Shown: positions 44,085-53,981, numbered from the stretch's first letter. The stretch is 64,000 nt of DNA from Paenibacillus sp. JZ16 (GCF_015326965.1 NZ_CP017659.1:1798001-1862000); one strand, 5' to 3'. Notes: a model not told the origin generated them from the letters alone. Translations and numbers: made by a program.

Positions 44085-44137
44085 AAAAAGCCCCTCTTTC
44101 GCGGGAACCGTCCAATTATTACCTGCGAAAAAGGGGC
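44085..44137 (-). terminator. First terminator after rnjB
   Basis: GCCCCTCTTTCGC (44090-44102) pairs with GCGAAAAAGGGGC (44125-44137) with one mismatched pair, followed by TTTTTA on the minus strand; 34 nt past the rnjB stop. Confidence 0.9.
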
Positions 44138-44170
44138 GACTGTGTGCCTGATTTATGTTGTTATCTTGTA

Positions 44171-45850
44171 TCAGACTTCCATAATGATCGGCAAGATCAT
44201 CGGTCTGCGACGTGTTTGTTCATACAAGAAGCGTCCCAAAGCGTCTTTTACGCTGGTCTTCAGTGACGCCCATTCATTCACGTTTTCACTCATCAGCTTC
44301 TGAAGCGTGCTGGAAACGATACGATTGGCTTCATCCAGAAGCCCTTCGGATTCCCGTACGTATACGAATCCACGCGAAATAATATCAGGACCGGATACGA
44401 TGGAACCGTTTTGCTTGCTCAAGGTAACGACAACGACCAGAATTCCGTCCTGGGACAGAAGCTTGCGGTCGCGCAGTACGATGTTTCCTACGTCACCAAC
44501 GCCAAGTCCGTCAATCAGAACATTGCCAGCGGTTACTTTGCCGGCTTTGCGGGCCGAGCCGCCCTGAATTTCCACAATTTCACCGATATCGGTAATAAAG
44601 ATGTTATCGGGATCAACACCAACGGACTCTGCTAGCAAAGCGTGACGGCGCTGCATCCGGTATTCGCCATGGACAGGGATGAAAAATTGCGGTTTCATCA
44701 GATTCAGCATCAGCTTAAGTTCTTCCTGGCTGCCGTGACCCGAGACGTGGACACCCGAATTGGATCCACTATAAATCACGTCTGCTCCAAGACGGAACAA
44801 CTCATCAATCGTACGGCCGACATATTTTTCATTACCTGGAACCGGTGTTGCTGCAATGATAACCGTATCCCCTGGCAGAATATCCACCTTGCGGTGAGTG
44901 GAGCGTGCCATGCGTGTGAGCGCTGACATCGGCTCACCTTGACTGCCTGTACACAATACGACAACGCGGTCGGCCGCCATTTTGTTAACCTCTTCAGGTT
45001 CGATCAGCATGCCGTCCGGAATGTACAAGTACCCAAGCTCAGCGGCAATGGACACCACATTGACCATGCTTCTTCCGATAACCGTAATTTTACGGCCCGT
45101 GGATTCGGCTGCGTTGACAACCTGTTGGATGCGGTGCACATTGGATGCAAACGTTGCAACAACCACCCGCTGCTCGGCCTTGCGGAAAATATCTTCCAGC
45201 ACGATGCCCACGTTTTTCTCGGAAGGTGTGAAGCCTGGTCTTTCTGCGTTCGTGCTGTCTGACAGAAGAGCCAATACTCCCTTGCTTCCGATCTCAGCCA
45301 TACGCTGCAGATCCGCATATTGGTCATTTACCGGAGTATGGTCGAACTTAAAGTCTCCCGTATGCACTACATTGCCTTCCGGTGTTTCGATACAGATTCC
45401 GACGGAATCCGGAATACTGTGATTGGTCTTGAAGAAGGTCGCTTTCAATGTGTTTCCGAGTTGTACTTCCGAATCCGCATGGATCAGAATCCGTTTCGTC
45501 TCACCAAGCAAATTCGCTTCTCTGAGCTTGTTTTCCACGAGTCCGAGCGTCAATTTCGTTCCGTATACAGGAACATTCAAGTGTTTCAATACGTAAGGGA
45601 GGCCGCCGATATGGTCCTCGTGACCGTGAGTCAGCAAAATCCCTCTCACTTTGTCTCGATTCTCCGTTAAATAGCTAATATCAGGAATAACAATATCAAT
45701 CCCAAGCATATCTTCTTCTGGGAACTTCAATCCCGCATCCACGACAACGATGTCATTGGCATATTGAATGACATACATGTTCTTCCCGATCTCACCGACG
45801 CCGCCCAAGGCAAAAATCGATAGTTTATCGTTGCTTATTTTCTTAGACAA
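44171..45850 (-). CDS. rnjB: Ribonuclease J
   Basis: A 559-residue metallo-beta-lactamase/beta-CASP ribonuclease with 5'-exo and endo activity in mRNA decay and rRNA maturation. The metal motif is HGHEDHIGG (about residues 76-84), LSDSTNAERPG and the beta-CASP signatures follow, and HVSGHGSQEELKLML is the third motif. By position after dapA and before tepA it matches rnjB of B. subtilis rather than rnjA. It starts with TTG about ten nt after AGGAGG. Its own promoter is at 45937-45966 and two terminators follow. Confidence 0.95.
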   Translation of the reverse strand: MSKKISNDKLSIFALGGVGEIGKNMYVIQYANDIVVVDAGLKFPEEDMLGIDIVIPDISYLTENRDKVRGILLTHGHEDHIGGLPYVLKHLNVPVYGTKLTLGLVENKLREANLLGETKRILIHADSEVQLGNTLKATFFKTNHSIPDSVGICIETPEGNVVHTGDFKFDHTPVNDQYADLQRMAEIGSKGVLALLSDSTNAERPGFTPSEKNVGIVLEDIFRKAEQRVVVATFASNVHRIQQVVNAAESTGRKITVIGRSMVNVVSIAAELGYLYIPDGMLIEPEEVNKMAADRVVVLCTGSQGEPMSALTRMARSTHRKVDILPGDTVIIAATPVPGNEKYVGRTIDELFRLGADVIYSGSNSGVHVSGHGSQEELKLMLNLMKPQFFIPVHGEYRMQRRHALLAESVGVDPDNIFITDIGEIVEIQGGSARKAGKVTAGNVLIDGLGVGDVGNIVLRDRKLLSQDGILVVVVTLSKQNGSIVSGPDIISRGFVYVRESEGLLDEANRIVSSTLQKLMSENVNEWASLKTSVKDALGRFLYEQTRRRPMILPIIMEV

Positions 45851-45936
45851 ATGTATCTAACCCTCCTATAGTTTTGGACGTCGTACCATTGTTATATTAA
45901 ATTTCAAAAAAATACCGCACCCAGTCACTTGAATTC

Positions 45937-45966
45937 ATTATACATGATGAAAAAGTGAAAACACAA
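45937..45966 (-). promoter_or_regulatory. SigA promoter of rnjB
   Basis: Minus strand -35 TTGTGT (45961-45966), 18-bp spacer, -10 TATAAT (45937-45942, perfect), with TG just before it. Confidence 0.55.
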
Positions 45967-46023
45967 GTCAACCACCTTCGTGAGCCATAGGATACCCAGA
46001 AACAGAAGGGTTTAAAACGAAGA

Positions 46024-46054
46024 AAGCCACTGCCTTCGTGGAAGGCAGTGGCTT
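46024..46054 (-). terminator. Terminator after dapA
   Basis: AAGCCACTGCCTTC (46024-46037) pairs with GAAGGCAGTGGCTT (46041-46054), a 14-bp perfect stem, followed by TCTTCGTTTT on the minus strand; 20 nt past the dapA stop. Confidence 0.88.
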
Positions 46055-46074
46055 GAGTATGGTGGGTGCGCAGG

Positions 46075-46956
46075 TTACAAGGATGACAGCATCTTACGGA
46101 TAAATGCAGCCTCATTCTCGCTAGGAGAAACGAGCGGCAGGCGAACGCCGCCGACCTGATAGCCCCGCTCATTCAGAGCGAATTTAACCGCCGCCGGGTT
46201 CGGAAGCGGGTCAGGACATTCAAACAGGCCCTTGAACAGCGGAAACAAGGATTGATGCAGCTTGGCAGCTTCCTTCACGTTTCCTTCCACATAAGCTTGG
46301 ATCATATCCTTCATACGGGCACCAGCGATATGGCTGGCCACGCTTACGATTCCGTAAGCACCAACGGCCAGAGCAGGCAGTGCTGCGGAATCGTCGCCGG
46401 AATATACGATGAACCCGTCCGGAGCCCCTGCGGCAATGCCCGTAACCTGGTCAATCGAAGCACATTCCTTGGTTGCAACGATGTTCGGTATTTCAGCCAG
46501 ACGCAGGGTGGTGGCCGTGCTTAGGCTGATGCCCGTCCGCCCCGGTACGTTGTACAGCATGACAGGCAAGGAAGTTGCCTCAGCGATAACCTTAAAGTGC
46601 TGGTAGAGCCCTTCCTGGTTCGGCTTATTATAATACGGAGCGACAAGCAAAATACCGTCGACTCCGCAGCTTTCCGCTTTTTTCGTCAATTCTGCAGAAT
46701 GTGCCGTATCGTTGCTGCCGGTACCTGCAATGATCTTGCTCCGTCCATCCGCCTGCTTCACTGCGAACTTAAACAATTCTAGCTTTTCGTCTTCGCGAAG
46801 CGTTGGCGATTCGCCCGTCGTCCCTGCAATGACCAGGGAGTCCGATTTCTGTTCCACAATCAGGTGCTCAATCAATCTCGCAGTCTCGTCCCAATTGATC
46901 TCGCCATTCTGATCAAATGGGGTTACCATAGCCGTAATCAATCTTCCGAAATCCAC
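46075..46956 (-). CDS. dapA: 4-hydroxy-tetrahydrodipicolinate synthase
   Basis: A 293-residue TIM-barrel aldolase condensing pyruvate and aspartate semialdehyde. Visible are GTTGESPTL, the tyrosine of YNVPGRTG (about residue 135) and the Schiff-base lysine in NIVATKECASIDQ (about 163). It makes the branch point to lysine, diaminopimelate for peptidoglycan and, through DpaAB, dipicolinate for spores. It lies after dapG in the same direction. A good AAGGAGGAATC sequence precedes the ATG. No lysine riboswitch-like structure was noticed upstream. Confidence 0.97.
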   Translation of the reverse strand: MDFGRLITAMVTPFDQNGEINWDETARLIEHLIVEQKSDSLVIAGTTGESPTLREDEKLELFKFAVKQADGRSKIIAGTGSNDTAHSAELTKKAESCGVDGILLVAPYYNKPNQEGLYQHFKVIAEATSLPVMLYNVPGRTGISLSTATTLRLAEIPNIVATKECASIDQVTGIAAGAPDGFIVYSGDDSAALPALAVGAYGIVSVASHIAGARMKDMIQAYVEGNVKEAAKLHQSLFPLFKGLFECPDPLPNPAAVKFALNERGYQVGGVRLPLVSPSENEAAFIRKMLSSL

Positions 46957-47062
46957 AATGATTCCTCCTTAAAGCTGTCCCCAGCGGGCAAGCTTCCTTC
47001 GTAAGTAATCTTATATATAGTATTTCCTATCAAACGTTTAACGAACAGATCATCCCGGGTCC

Positions 47063-48277
47063 TTATCGGTGAAGTTCGAATTTGTGATGCAACGCGCGCA
47101 GCGCTTGAGCCATATCTTCCTTCTTCACAAGCACCCAGATCGTTGTGTTCGAATCTGCCGATTGCAGAATCGGAATATCGTGCTCGCTCAAGGATTCCAC
47201 GATTTTGGCCATGATGCCGGGAACTCCGTTGATGCCCCCGCCAATAACGGATACCTTCGCACAGCCGGACAAGCTTTTTGGTTTCAAATCCAGGCTCTGC
47301 AGCACTTCAATCGCCTTCTCCGAATCGCTGTCAAATACCGTATAAAGGACTCCTGTAGGGGTAACATTAATAAAGTCCACGCTGATGGAATGTTCCGCCA
47401 TCGATTTGAAAACCTTCAGCTGAAGACCTTCCATGCGATCGCACTCCACTGAGATTTGCGTAATATTGCTTACATAAGCAACTCCCGTCACAAAGCGGTC
47501 CACGATTCCGGATTGTATATCTCTGAAACCTTCCGGCTGGGTAACCAGTGTTCCCTCATTATCCGAGAAGGTCGACCGCACTCTGACCGGAATTTGGGAT
47601 TGCATGGCAATCTCAACTGCTCTAGGGTGAATCACCTTGGCACCTTGATGAGCCATATTGCAAATCTCCGTATAACTTACATAGCTGAGCGGCTTCGCAT
47701 CTTCCACGATGCGGGGATCCGCCGTAAGAATACCGTTGACGTCCGTGTAGATATCAACCATTTCGGCGCGAAGCGCGGCTCCAAGCGCGGTAGCCGACGT
47801 ATCGCTTCCGCCCCTCCCCAGCGTCGTAAAGTCACCCGAATCGGTCTGTCCTTGGAAACCGGTCACGATAACGACCTGATGAGACTCCAGCTCTTTCAAA
47901 ACCCGTTCAGGTTTTACGTCCTTAATGCGTGCATTTCCGAAGTGATCGTCTGTAAGAAACCCGGCTTGGGCACCCGTCAGCACCGTCGCGGTTATCCCTT
48001 CATGCTGAAGCAGACTGCACAGCGTTGTAGCTGAGATAATCTCACCGCAGCAGAGCAGCAAATCCCGCTCTCTGTCTGGAAGCGCGTTTCCATTATGATC
48101 GATCCAGTCCAGAAGAGTATCTGTTGCGTAAGGCTCCCCGCGGCGTCCCATAGCCGATACGACTACGACCAATTGGTAGTGATTAGCCAGTTCGCGCTGG
48201 ATGTGCCCAATAACATGGGTTCTTGCTTGCGGTGTGGATAAAGAGGTGCCGCCGAATTTTTGAACTAAGATGCGCAT
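47063..48277 (-). CDS. dapG: Aspartate kinase I
   Basis: A 404-residue aspartokinase that makes aspartyl phosphate, the first step to lysine and diaminopimelate. It begins VQKFGGTSLS, and has GRGGSDTSATALGAALRAE and two C-terminal ACT domains (about residues 265-404) that bind the effector; the Bacillus DapG form is inhibited by diaminopimelate. The ATG at 48277 has GGAGG and is clearly the start; a longer frame from 48412 overlaps asd and is rejected. Part of the asd-dapG-dapA cluster in the order dpaA-dpaB-asd-dapG-dapA. Confidence 0.96.
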   Translation of the reverse strand: MRILVQKFGGTSLSTPQARTHVIGHIQRELANHYQLVVVVSAMGRRGEPYATDTLLDWIDHNGNALPDRERDLLLCCGEIISATTLCSLLQHEGITATVLTGAQAGFLTDDHFGNARIKDVKPERVLKELESHQVVIVTGFQGQTDSGDFTTLGRGGSDTSATALGAALRAEMVDIYTDVNGILTADPRIVEDAKPLSYVSYTEICNMAHQGAKVIHPRAVEIAMQSQIPVRVRSTFSDNEGTLVTQPEGFRDIQSGIVDRFVTGVAYVSNITQISVECDRMEGLQLKVFKSMAEHSISVDFINVTPTGVLYTVFDSDSEKAIEVLQSLDLKPKSLSGCAKVSVIGGGINGVPGIMAKIVESLSEHDIPILQSADSNTTIWVLVKKEDMAQALRALHHKFELHR

Positions 48278-48347
48278 AAAATATTCCTCCGTTTGTATAT
48301 GCCCAGGAGACGTGAATTTCGGGCCGACCGACTGAAACGGCCGGCTA

Positions 48348-49394
48348 CTAAGCCTGGCCGTTCCGTTTGTTGACGATGATTTCTGCGATTTGCACGGCAT
48401 TCCATGCTGCACCCTTCAGAAGATTATCTGAAACGATCCACATGTTAAGTCCACGCTTATGTCCCAGATCGCGGCGAAGCCTTCCTACGAATACATCCGG
48501 TTTCCCCACGGCTTCCGAAGCAAGCGGATACGATTGTGCAGCTGGATCGTCAACCAGCGTAACACCGGGTGCATTCGACAGAAGTCGATGAACTTCTTCC
48601 AGATCATAGTCATTCTTGAATTCAACGTACACGGATTCCGAATGCCCGCTAACGACTGGAATACGAACACAGGTAGCCGTCACTTCGATGGATTCGTCGC
48701 CCATAATTTTTTTGGTCTCACGGACCATCTTCATTTCTTCCAAGGTATAACCATTCTCCGTAAATTTATCGATCTGCGGAATCGCGTTAAAGGCGATTTG
48801 ATGCTTCACAGGCAGCGATCCAACAGGTAAAATATCAGGCTGCACCTTTTGGCCGTCAAGAATCTCTTTGCTCTGGCGCAGCATTTCATCAATGGCTTGA
48901 TGCCCTGCGCCAGAAACGGCTTGATAGGTTGAAACGATAATGCGGGATATGCCGTATGCGTCATGAAGCGGCTTCAGCGCTGCTACCATCTGAATCGTTG
49001 AGCAATTCGGATTCGCAATAATACCGTTATGTTCATCAATCTTCTCAGGGTTAACCTCAGGCACGACCAGCACTTTATCCGGATCCATGCGGAATGCGTT
49101 GGTGTTATCGATGCATACCGCTCCATGGCGTACCGCATGTGGCGCAAGTGCCTTGCTCACATCGCCGCCCGCACTGAACAGCGCGATATCGATTCCTACA
49201 AAACTGTCGGGGGTTGCTTCTTCCACAAGGATCGCTTGGCCTTTGAAGTTCAATGCTTTACCGGCAGATCTTGCAGAGGACAACAGCTTTAACTCAGCAA
49301 TCGGAAAATGACGCGACTCCAACAGCTTGAGAATCTGTTGCCCGACTGCGCCGGTTGCTCCAACAACGGCCACATTATAAAGATGCTCGGTCAT
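48348..49394 (-). CDS. asd: Aspartate-semialdehyde dehydrogenase
   Basis: A 348-residue NADPH-dependent enzyme that reduces aspartyl phosphate to the semialdehyde. It has NVAVVGATGAVGQQIL (cofactor loop), IANPNCSTIQM with the catalytic Cys (about 130), and RIPVVSGHSESVYVEF near the His. It stands between dpaB and dapG, 70 nt before dapG, in the classical Bacillus dap operon. GGGGAG precedes the ATG by nine nt. Full length. Confidence 0.97.
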   Translation of the reverse strand: MTEHLYNVAVVGATGAVGQQILKLLESRHFPIAELKLLSSARSAGKALNFKGQAILVEEATPDSFVGIDIALFSAGGDVSKALAPHAVRHGAVCIDNTNAFRMDPDKVLVVPEVNPEKIDEHNGIIANPNCSTIQMVAALKPLHDAYGISRIIVSTYQAVSGAGHQAIDEMLRQSKEILDGQKVQPDILPVGSLPVKHQIAFNAIPQIDKFTENGYTLEEMKMVRETKKIMGDESIEVTATCVRIPVVSGHSESVYVEFKNDYDLEEVHRLLSNAPGVTLVDDPAAQSYPLASEAVGKPDVFVGRLRRDLGHKRGLNMWIVSDNLLKGAAWNAVQIAEIIVNKRNGQA

Positions 49395-49475
49395 CTGTCT
49401 AAACTCCCCTTCATGAATGAAACCGCGGCTGTCGCTCTTCTATGATGCCTTGTTGTTCAAAAGGCTGAATCGCGG

Positions 49476-50066
49476 TTAATGCGAATATTCTACGATCATC
49501 GGCTGCAGCTGTTTCCCTTCCAGAGCCGCATAACACGCTTCCGGAATCAAATCCATTTTGGCGACAAGCGAATTAGGCTTCTGCTGTGGATTATCCTGTC
49601 CGTAAGGAACAAAATAAATGTTTTTCGTTACAAGCAGCTTAGCGATATTCGCCGCATTCAGCCCAAGGCCATCATTCGTAGAAATCGCCAGAACCAGCGG
49701 TCTGCAATTTCTCATCTGCGCCTTGGCTGCCATTAAAACAGGGCTGTCAGTCATCGCATTGGCCAGCTTGCTGGTCGTGTTTCCCGTGCATGGGGCGATA
49801 ACCAGAACGTCAAGGAGCTTGGATGGACCTAGCGGTTCCGCCTCCACAATTGTAGAAATAATATCATTCCCGGTTATATCTTTCAACTGTTTCTGCCAAT
49901 TCTCCGATGTGCCGAATCGGGTATCGGTTGTCATGATGGTGCTGGACACAATCGGCACCACATTTGCTCCACCATCTTTGAACCGCTGGATCTGCGGCAT
50001 CACTTCTTCAAGCGTGCAGTGCGATCCTGTCAGGGCATAACCCACTGTTATTCCTTTCCAATTCAT
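49476..50066 (-). CDS. dpaB: Dipicolinate synthase subunit B
   Basis: A 196-residue flavoprotein-like subunit (SpoVFB) of dipicolinate synthase, which oxidises dihydrodipicolinate to dipicolinic acid in the mother cell. It has the flavin-like fold of the HFCD family (VGYALTGSHCTLEEV, VIAPCTGNTTSKLANAMTDSPVL). The start is next to the dpaA stop (TAGATG) with GGGGGGATG upstream, so the subunits are coupled. It is followed by asd, which supplies precursor. Confidence 0.95.
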   Translation of the reverse strand: MNWKGITVGYALTGSHCTLEEVMPQIQRFKDGGANVVPIVSSTIMTTDTRFGTSENWQKQLKDITGNDIISTIVEAEPLGPSKLLDVLVIAPCTGNTTSKLANAMTDSPVLMAAKAQMRNCRPLVLAISTNDGLGLNAANIAKLLVTKNIYFVPYGQDNPQQKPNSLVAKMDLIPEACYAALEGKQLQPMIVEYSH

Positions 50067-50963
50067 CTACGCATCCCCCCGAATCTTGATTTCTTCAGAA
50101 ATCAGCTCCACCAGCGTGTTGGCCATAATAATGCCGGCTGTTTTTGGAGCCACGATTCCGGGTAGTCCGGGTGCGAGCATGGCTTTGATACCCCGTTTTT
50201 CAGCATAGCGAAAATCGCATCCGCCAGGTGCGGAGGCAAGGTCGATGATGACAGCCTCCCGAGGCATTTTCGAGATGATTTGTGCTGTGACTATCATAGT
50301 TGGAATCGTGTTAAAAAGCAAGTCAATATCCGACACATAAGAACCCAGATCCCTTACCAGGAAGGGCTTCCAGCCCATTTCCTCCGCTCTGGCATAGTGC
50401 TCCGATTTGCGTACGCCCATCCGGATTTTGGCACCCAGCCCTTGCAGGCTGCGAGCCATGGTGAACCCCGTCCGTCCCATGCCAAGCACCATGCTGGTTG
50501 ATCCATGAATCGTAAAATCCGTGTTTTGGATCGCCATCATCAGCGCACCTTCCGCTGTCGGAATGGAATTATAGATGGCCACATCGTCCCTCTCCAAAAT
50601 CTCTACCAGCTTGATCTTATATTTGTCACATAGCGAGCGTAAATAGGGTTTCGCCATGCCTGTATAGATCACTCCATGTCCGGGCATCGCTGCGATATGT
50701 TCATCCTGCAATCGCAATGGCCCTTCTGAGAACAGCGCGCTGACACGTCCCTCGTCATCACATCCCACGACAGGCAGGATCAGAGCATCGGCATTCGATA
50801 ACAGCTCTGGCGTGAGCGGCTCGCGAGTCACTCCCTGAAAAGAATCCTGCAATTTCTCAAACCCGGCGATCATGACGGAGGCATCCATCTCAGCGCATTT
50901 TCGTATGACCTCAATTTGCCTTGCGTCTCCTCCAACAAAGACGGTCCGGACTCCAGTCAGCAT
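50067..50963 (-). CDS. dpaA: Dipicolinate synthase subunit A
   Basis: A 298-residue subunit (SpoVFA). It has an N-terminal region and a Rossmann-like NAD(P) domain (STSMVLGMGRTGFTMARSLQGLGAKI) related to hydroxyacid dehydrogenases. Works with DpaB to make DPA, the calcium-bound molecule that fills the spore core. AGAAAGGAGCG precedes the ATG. A SigK-like motif lies about 40 nt upstream, which fits mother-cell control in B. subtilis. Confidence 0.95.
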   Translation of the reverse strand: MLTGVRTVFVGGDARQIEVIRKCAEMDASVMIAGFEKLQDSFQGVTREPLTPELLSNADALILPVVGCDDEGRVSALFSEGPLRLQDEHIAAMPGHGVIYTGMAKPYLRSLCDKYKIKLVEILERDDVAIYNSIPTAEGALMMAIQNTDFTIHGSTSMVLGMGRTGFTMARSLQGLGAKIRMGVRKSEHYARAEEMGWKPFLVRDLGSYVSDIDLLFNTIPTMIVTAQIISKMPREAVIIDLASAPGGCDFRYAEKRGIKAMLAPGLPGIVAPKTAGIIMANTLVELISEEIKIRGDA

Positions 50964-51000
50964 GGAAGGCCTCGCTCCTTTCTTCTAACCAACGTATAAA

Positions 51001-51030
51001 CCATCTTATGCCGCCGCCTATAGGGTGGTG
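51001..51030 (-). promoter_or_regulatory. SigK-like promoter of dpaAB
   Basis: Minus strand CATAAGATG (SigK -10 CATANNNTA with one mismatch) at 51002-51010 and an AC at 51026-51027, 15 nt upstream. This is a loose match; support comes mainly from the gene it precedes. Confidence 0.3.
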
Positions 51031-51122
51031 AGCGCATTTCAATTAAACTACCGCCTTAACGCAATAAATACCGCTATGAAGGGCGAAGCCGGATCTGGAT
51101 CCATTTTGCGTGAACGCTGACG

Positions 51123-51156
51123 AAAAAAACACCGCCCGGCTAGGCCGGAGCGGTGT
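51123..51156 (-). terminator. Terminator after dut
   Basis: ACACCG at 51129-51134 pairs with CGGTGT (51151-51156), with an inner GGC/GCC stem, then T7 on the minus strand; 48 nt past the dut stop. Confidence 0.88.
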
Positions 51157-51204
51157 GCTTTGTAAAAACCGATGATGGATACCGATAACGGATCATGAAT
51201 GGGT

Positions 51205-51651
51205 TTACTTGCCGGTATGACCGAATCCACCTGCACCCCGTACGGTGTCGGACAACTCGTCAACTTCCATGAATTCTACTGCCGGAACGGTTTTGAACAC
51301 CATCTGGGCAATACGTTCATTGCGCTCAATCGCAAATGGCTCTTGTCCCAAATTCACCAGCAGCACCTTCACTTCCCCGCGATAATCGGCATCAATCGTA
51401 CCTGGAGAATTCAGGCAGGTAATACCATGCTTGTAAGCCAGTCCGCTGCGCGGGCGGATTTGAGCTTCAAGCTCAGCCGGCATGGCAATCGCAAAACCGG
51501 TCGGGATTAATTGGCGCTCGCCTGGATTCAAAACCACCGGCTCCGCAACTGCTGCGTGCAGGTCAAAGCCTGCCGCCAGCTCGGACATTTTCACGGGAAG
51601 TTTGACATCTTCATTACCTGGCAATCTATTGATTTGAACGTAGTGCAACAA
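51205..51651 (-). CDS. dut: dUTP diphosphatase
   Basis: A 148-residue trimeric dUTPase that hydrolyses dUTP to dUMP and keeps uracil out of DNA. All five family motifs are seen: [36 protein letters not shown] and the C-terminal [10 protein letters not shown]. The upstream sequence has AGGAGG one nt before an ATG (51657) but seven nt before a TTG (51651), so the TTG is the likely start. It overlaps the end of the M16 protease gene by 26 nt and is read in the same direction, suggesting coupling. Confidence 0.93.
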   Translation of the reverse strand: MLHYVQINRLPGNEDVKLPVKMSELAAGFDLHAAVAEPVVLNPGERQLIPTGFAIAMPAELEAQIRPRSGLAYKHGITCLNSPGTIDADYRGEVKVLLVNLGQEPFAIERNERIAQMVFKTVPAVEFMEVDELSDTVRGAGGFGHTGK

Positions 51652-52894
51652 ATTCATTCCTCCTAAGTACATTCAGTGCTTTATCTGAAGTTCCTACCAT
51701 CGCTAGTGCATATGGAGTCCCAAACATACGGTCAAGAACCGCGTCGACATCCTTCATGTCCACCTGTTCAATCCGCTTAATGATTTCATCCAGACTGAAA
51801 TGGCGGCCCAGCATCAATTCGTTCTTGCCCAAGCGGTTCATGCGGCTGCTCGTGCTCTCCAAGCTTAGAATGAGACTGCCCTTCAGTTGTTCCTTCCCTT
51901 TGCGCAGCTCTTCCTCCGTCATCCCGTTCTGTGCCAGATCATGCAGCATTTCCGTCGTCAGCTGAAGGACTTCCTTTGTCTGCTTGGGCGCTGTACCAGC
52001 ATAAATGGTGAACATCCCGTTATCTGCGTGTGAACTATGATATGAATATACCGAGTATGCCAGTCCGCGCTTCTCCCGGATTTCCTGAAACAAGCGTGAA
52101 CTCATGCCGCCGCCAATGGCGTTATTCAACAGGACCATTGCATACTGTAGCTCGTCTCCGATGGAGCAGCCGGGAAACGACATGCAGATATGATTCTGCT
52201 CTGTTTTCTTCTTGCGGAACTGAACGCCGTCCAAAAAGGCGGGCACGGCCAGCGGCTCGGAGCTGCCGTGATTGGTAAAGCCGCCAAAATGACGTTCCAA
52301 TATTTCAATCACATCATCATTGATGTTGCCTGCCAGAGCGATTACCGTATTCTCAATGGTATAGTGTTTATCCATGTACGCTCTAAGCGCTTGTGAATCC
52401 ATTGATTCAAGCCGTTCCTTCGTACCCAGAATCGGATAAGCCAGCGGGTGATCGCCGTACGCCGATAACGACATCAGGTCATGCACCAGATCATCCGGCG
52501 TATCCTCATACATCGCGATCTCTTCCAGAATGACGTTCTTCTCCTTGGCTAACTCGCCCGCATCCAGCTTCGAGTTGAAAAACATGTCGGACAGCACGTC
52601 AACCGCAATCGGAAAATGCTCATCCAGCACCTTGGCGTAATAACACGTATATTCCTTAGACGTAAAAGCATTGACGTTGCCGCCGATGGCATCAAATTCC
52701 TCAGCAATGGCACGGGCGTCAAAACGCTCCGTCCCTTTGAACATCATGTGCTCTATAAAATGCGTAATCCCGTTGATGTCCTCCGATTCATTGCGGGATC
52801 CGGTCTTCACCCAAATACCGAATGAAACCGAACGACTTGTCGGGATTTGCTCCATAACCACTCTTAGGCCGTTAGACAATTGTATTTTTTTCAC
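51626..52894 (-). CDS. mlpA: M16 family zinc metalloprotease, MlpA/YmxG type
   Basis: A 422-residue processing protease. The inverted zinc motif HXXEH reads [10 protein letters not shown] (about residues 45-54), with the distal glutamate in [15 protein letters not shown]. Conserved in Bacillales between ylxY and dut/dpaA; in B. subtilis mlpA affects protease and competence gene expression. The third M16 protein in the window, unlike the YmfF/YmfH pair it stands alone. The start follows a GGGGGG-type site. Confidence 0.94.
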   Translation of the reverse strand: MKKIQLSNGLRVVMEQIPTSRSVSFGIWVKTGSRNESEDINGITHFIEHMMFKGTERFDARAIAEEFDAIGGNVNAFTSKEYTCYYAKVLDEHFPIAVDVLSDMFFNSKLDAGELAKEKNVILEEIAMYEDTPDDLVHDLMSLSAYGDHPLAYPILGTKERLESMDSQALRAYMDKHYTIENTVIALAGNINDDVIEILERHFGGFTNHGSSEPLAVPAFLDGVQFRKKKTEQNHICMSFPGCSIGDELQYAMVLLNNAIGGGMSSRLFQEIREKRGLAYSVYSYHSSHADNGMFTIYAGTAPKQTKEVLQLTTEMLHDLAQNGMTEEELRKGKEQLKGSLILSLESTSSRMNRLGKNELMLGRHFSLDEIIKRIEQVDMKDVDAVLDRMFGTPYALAMVGTSDKALNVLRRNEFVALRSNQ

Positions 52895-52985
52895 GAGGGC
52901 CCCCCTAACTGTTCCATCCAGGCTTACATAAGCTGATTACCAGCCTCATGCCATCCATTCATTCTATCAAACTTTACCATGCGGC

Positions 52986-53981
52986 TCAACTTCCTTTCGG
53001 CATGATTCGCTCAGGAGAAAGCGTCTGGCTAACGGTTCCTATTTCCAGCCCTTTGGCACGTATTCCGTCAATCATTCCCTTTAACGCCTGGGACGAGGAA
53101 TCGGTGGGGTGCATCAAAATCAGGAAACCCGGCTCCACCTTCGTGGATATCTTCTGAACGACTGCATCCGGCGCAGGATGCTTCCAATCAACCGTATCGA
53201 GCGTCCATAGGACCGTCTTCAATCCCCTTGCTTTAGCAATGGATACGGTCTGTTGATTAAAATCGCCGGAAGGCGGAGCAAACCATTTGTTCTCTACGCC
53301 CAAACTTTCTTTGAGCAGATCCTGCGTCTTCGCAATTTCCAGCTCCGCCCGATCCCTGCTGAGACGGCTCATGTTCGGATGCGTATAGGCATGATTCTCC
53401 ACCTCATGACCTCTTTTCAGAATTTCGCCGGCAAGCTCAGGGTTCTTCTTCAACCAGCTCCCATCCAGGAAAAAGGTTGTCTTCACCTTCTCCGCATCCA
53501 GCGTGTCCAGCATTGGCACCAGAAATTCATTCCCCCAGGCCACGTTAATCATCAGCGATACCATCGGCTTGTTGGGGTTGCCCCGATAGATTGGTTGATC
53601 TCCAAGATCATTCAGCGTTACTTTGGCCGGAATTTGCCGGTACACGTAAGGGATGGCTTCTCCGGCTTTTCGCTTTTTTGACGATGCAGCTTGGTATGTA
53701 GCCTCTATATCGATTTCGAGTCCATTATAACCGGGGATCGCTTTCCACACGGAGTCCACCCTGGCATCCACCGGCTCAATTCGTGACTTCGCCGCAGCGG
53801 CTTCGATTTGACTCAATAAATCCAGGTCTACCGCCCTCTCTGAACCGCTTGCGAACTGTGCCTCCGGTTTATTATTCTGCAGTCCCGAAACATATCCCCA
53901 GGCCCCGCTGAACACAGCAACAGCCGACACCATTGCGGCACCGGTTAGCAGCACGACCATCTTTTTTCCATTCATGGGCAT
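52986..53981 (-). CDS. ylxY: Polysaccharide deacetylase-like protein, YlxY type
   Basis: A 331-residue exported or anchored protein: N-terminal hydrophobic segment (VVLLTGAAMVSAVAVFSGAWGYV), a spacer, then a NodB-homology domain (about 140-325). The metal His pair is present (ENHAYTHPNMS), but the canonical TFDDG motif, with the catalytic base Asp, reads LMINVAWG, so deacetylase activity is doubtful. Conserved in the pnp-mlpA interval in Bacillales, required for sporulation in some. The ATG at 53981 is six nt after GGGAGG; the GTG at 53987 is also in frame. Confidence 0.9.
   Translation of the reverse strand: MPMNGKKMVVLLTGAAMVSAVAVFSGAWGYVSGLQNNKPEAQFASGSERAVDLDLLSQIEAAAAKSRIEPVDARVDSVWKAIPGYNGLEIDIEATYQAASSKKRKAGEAIPYVYRQIPAKVTLNDLGDQPIYRGNPNKPMVSLMINVAWGNEFLVPMLDTLDAEKVKTTFFLDGSWLKKNPELAGEILKRGHEVENHAYTHPNMSRLSRDRAELEIAKTQDLLKESLGVENKWFAPPSGDFNQQTVSIAKARGLKTVLWTLDTVDWKHPAPDAVVQKISTKVEPGFLILMHPTDSSSQALKGMIDGIRAKGLEIGTVSQTLSPERIMPKGS

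Noticed and set aside
47041..49475. Lysine riboswitch before dapG/asd
   Set aside because: Gaps before dapG, asd and dapA are short and show none of the conserved L-box core.
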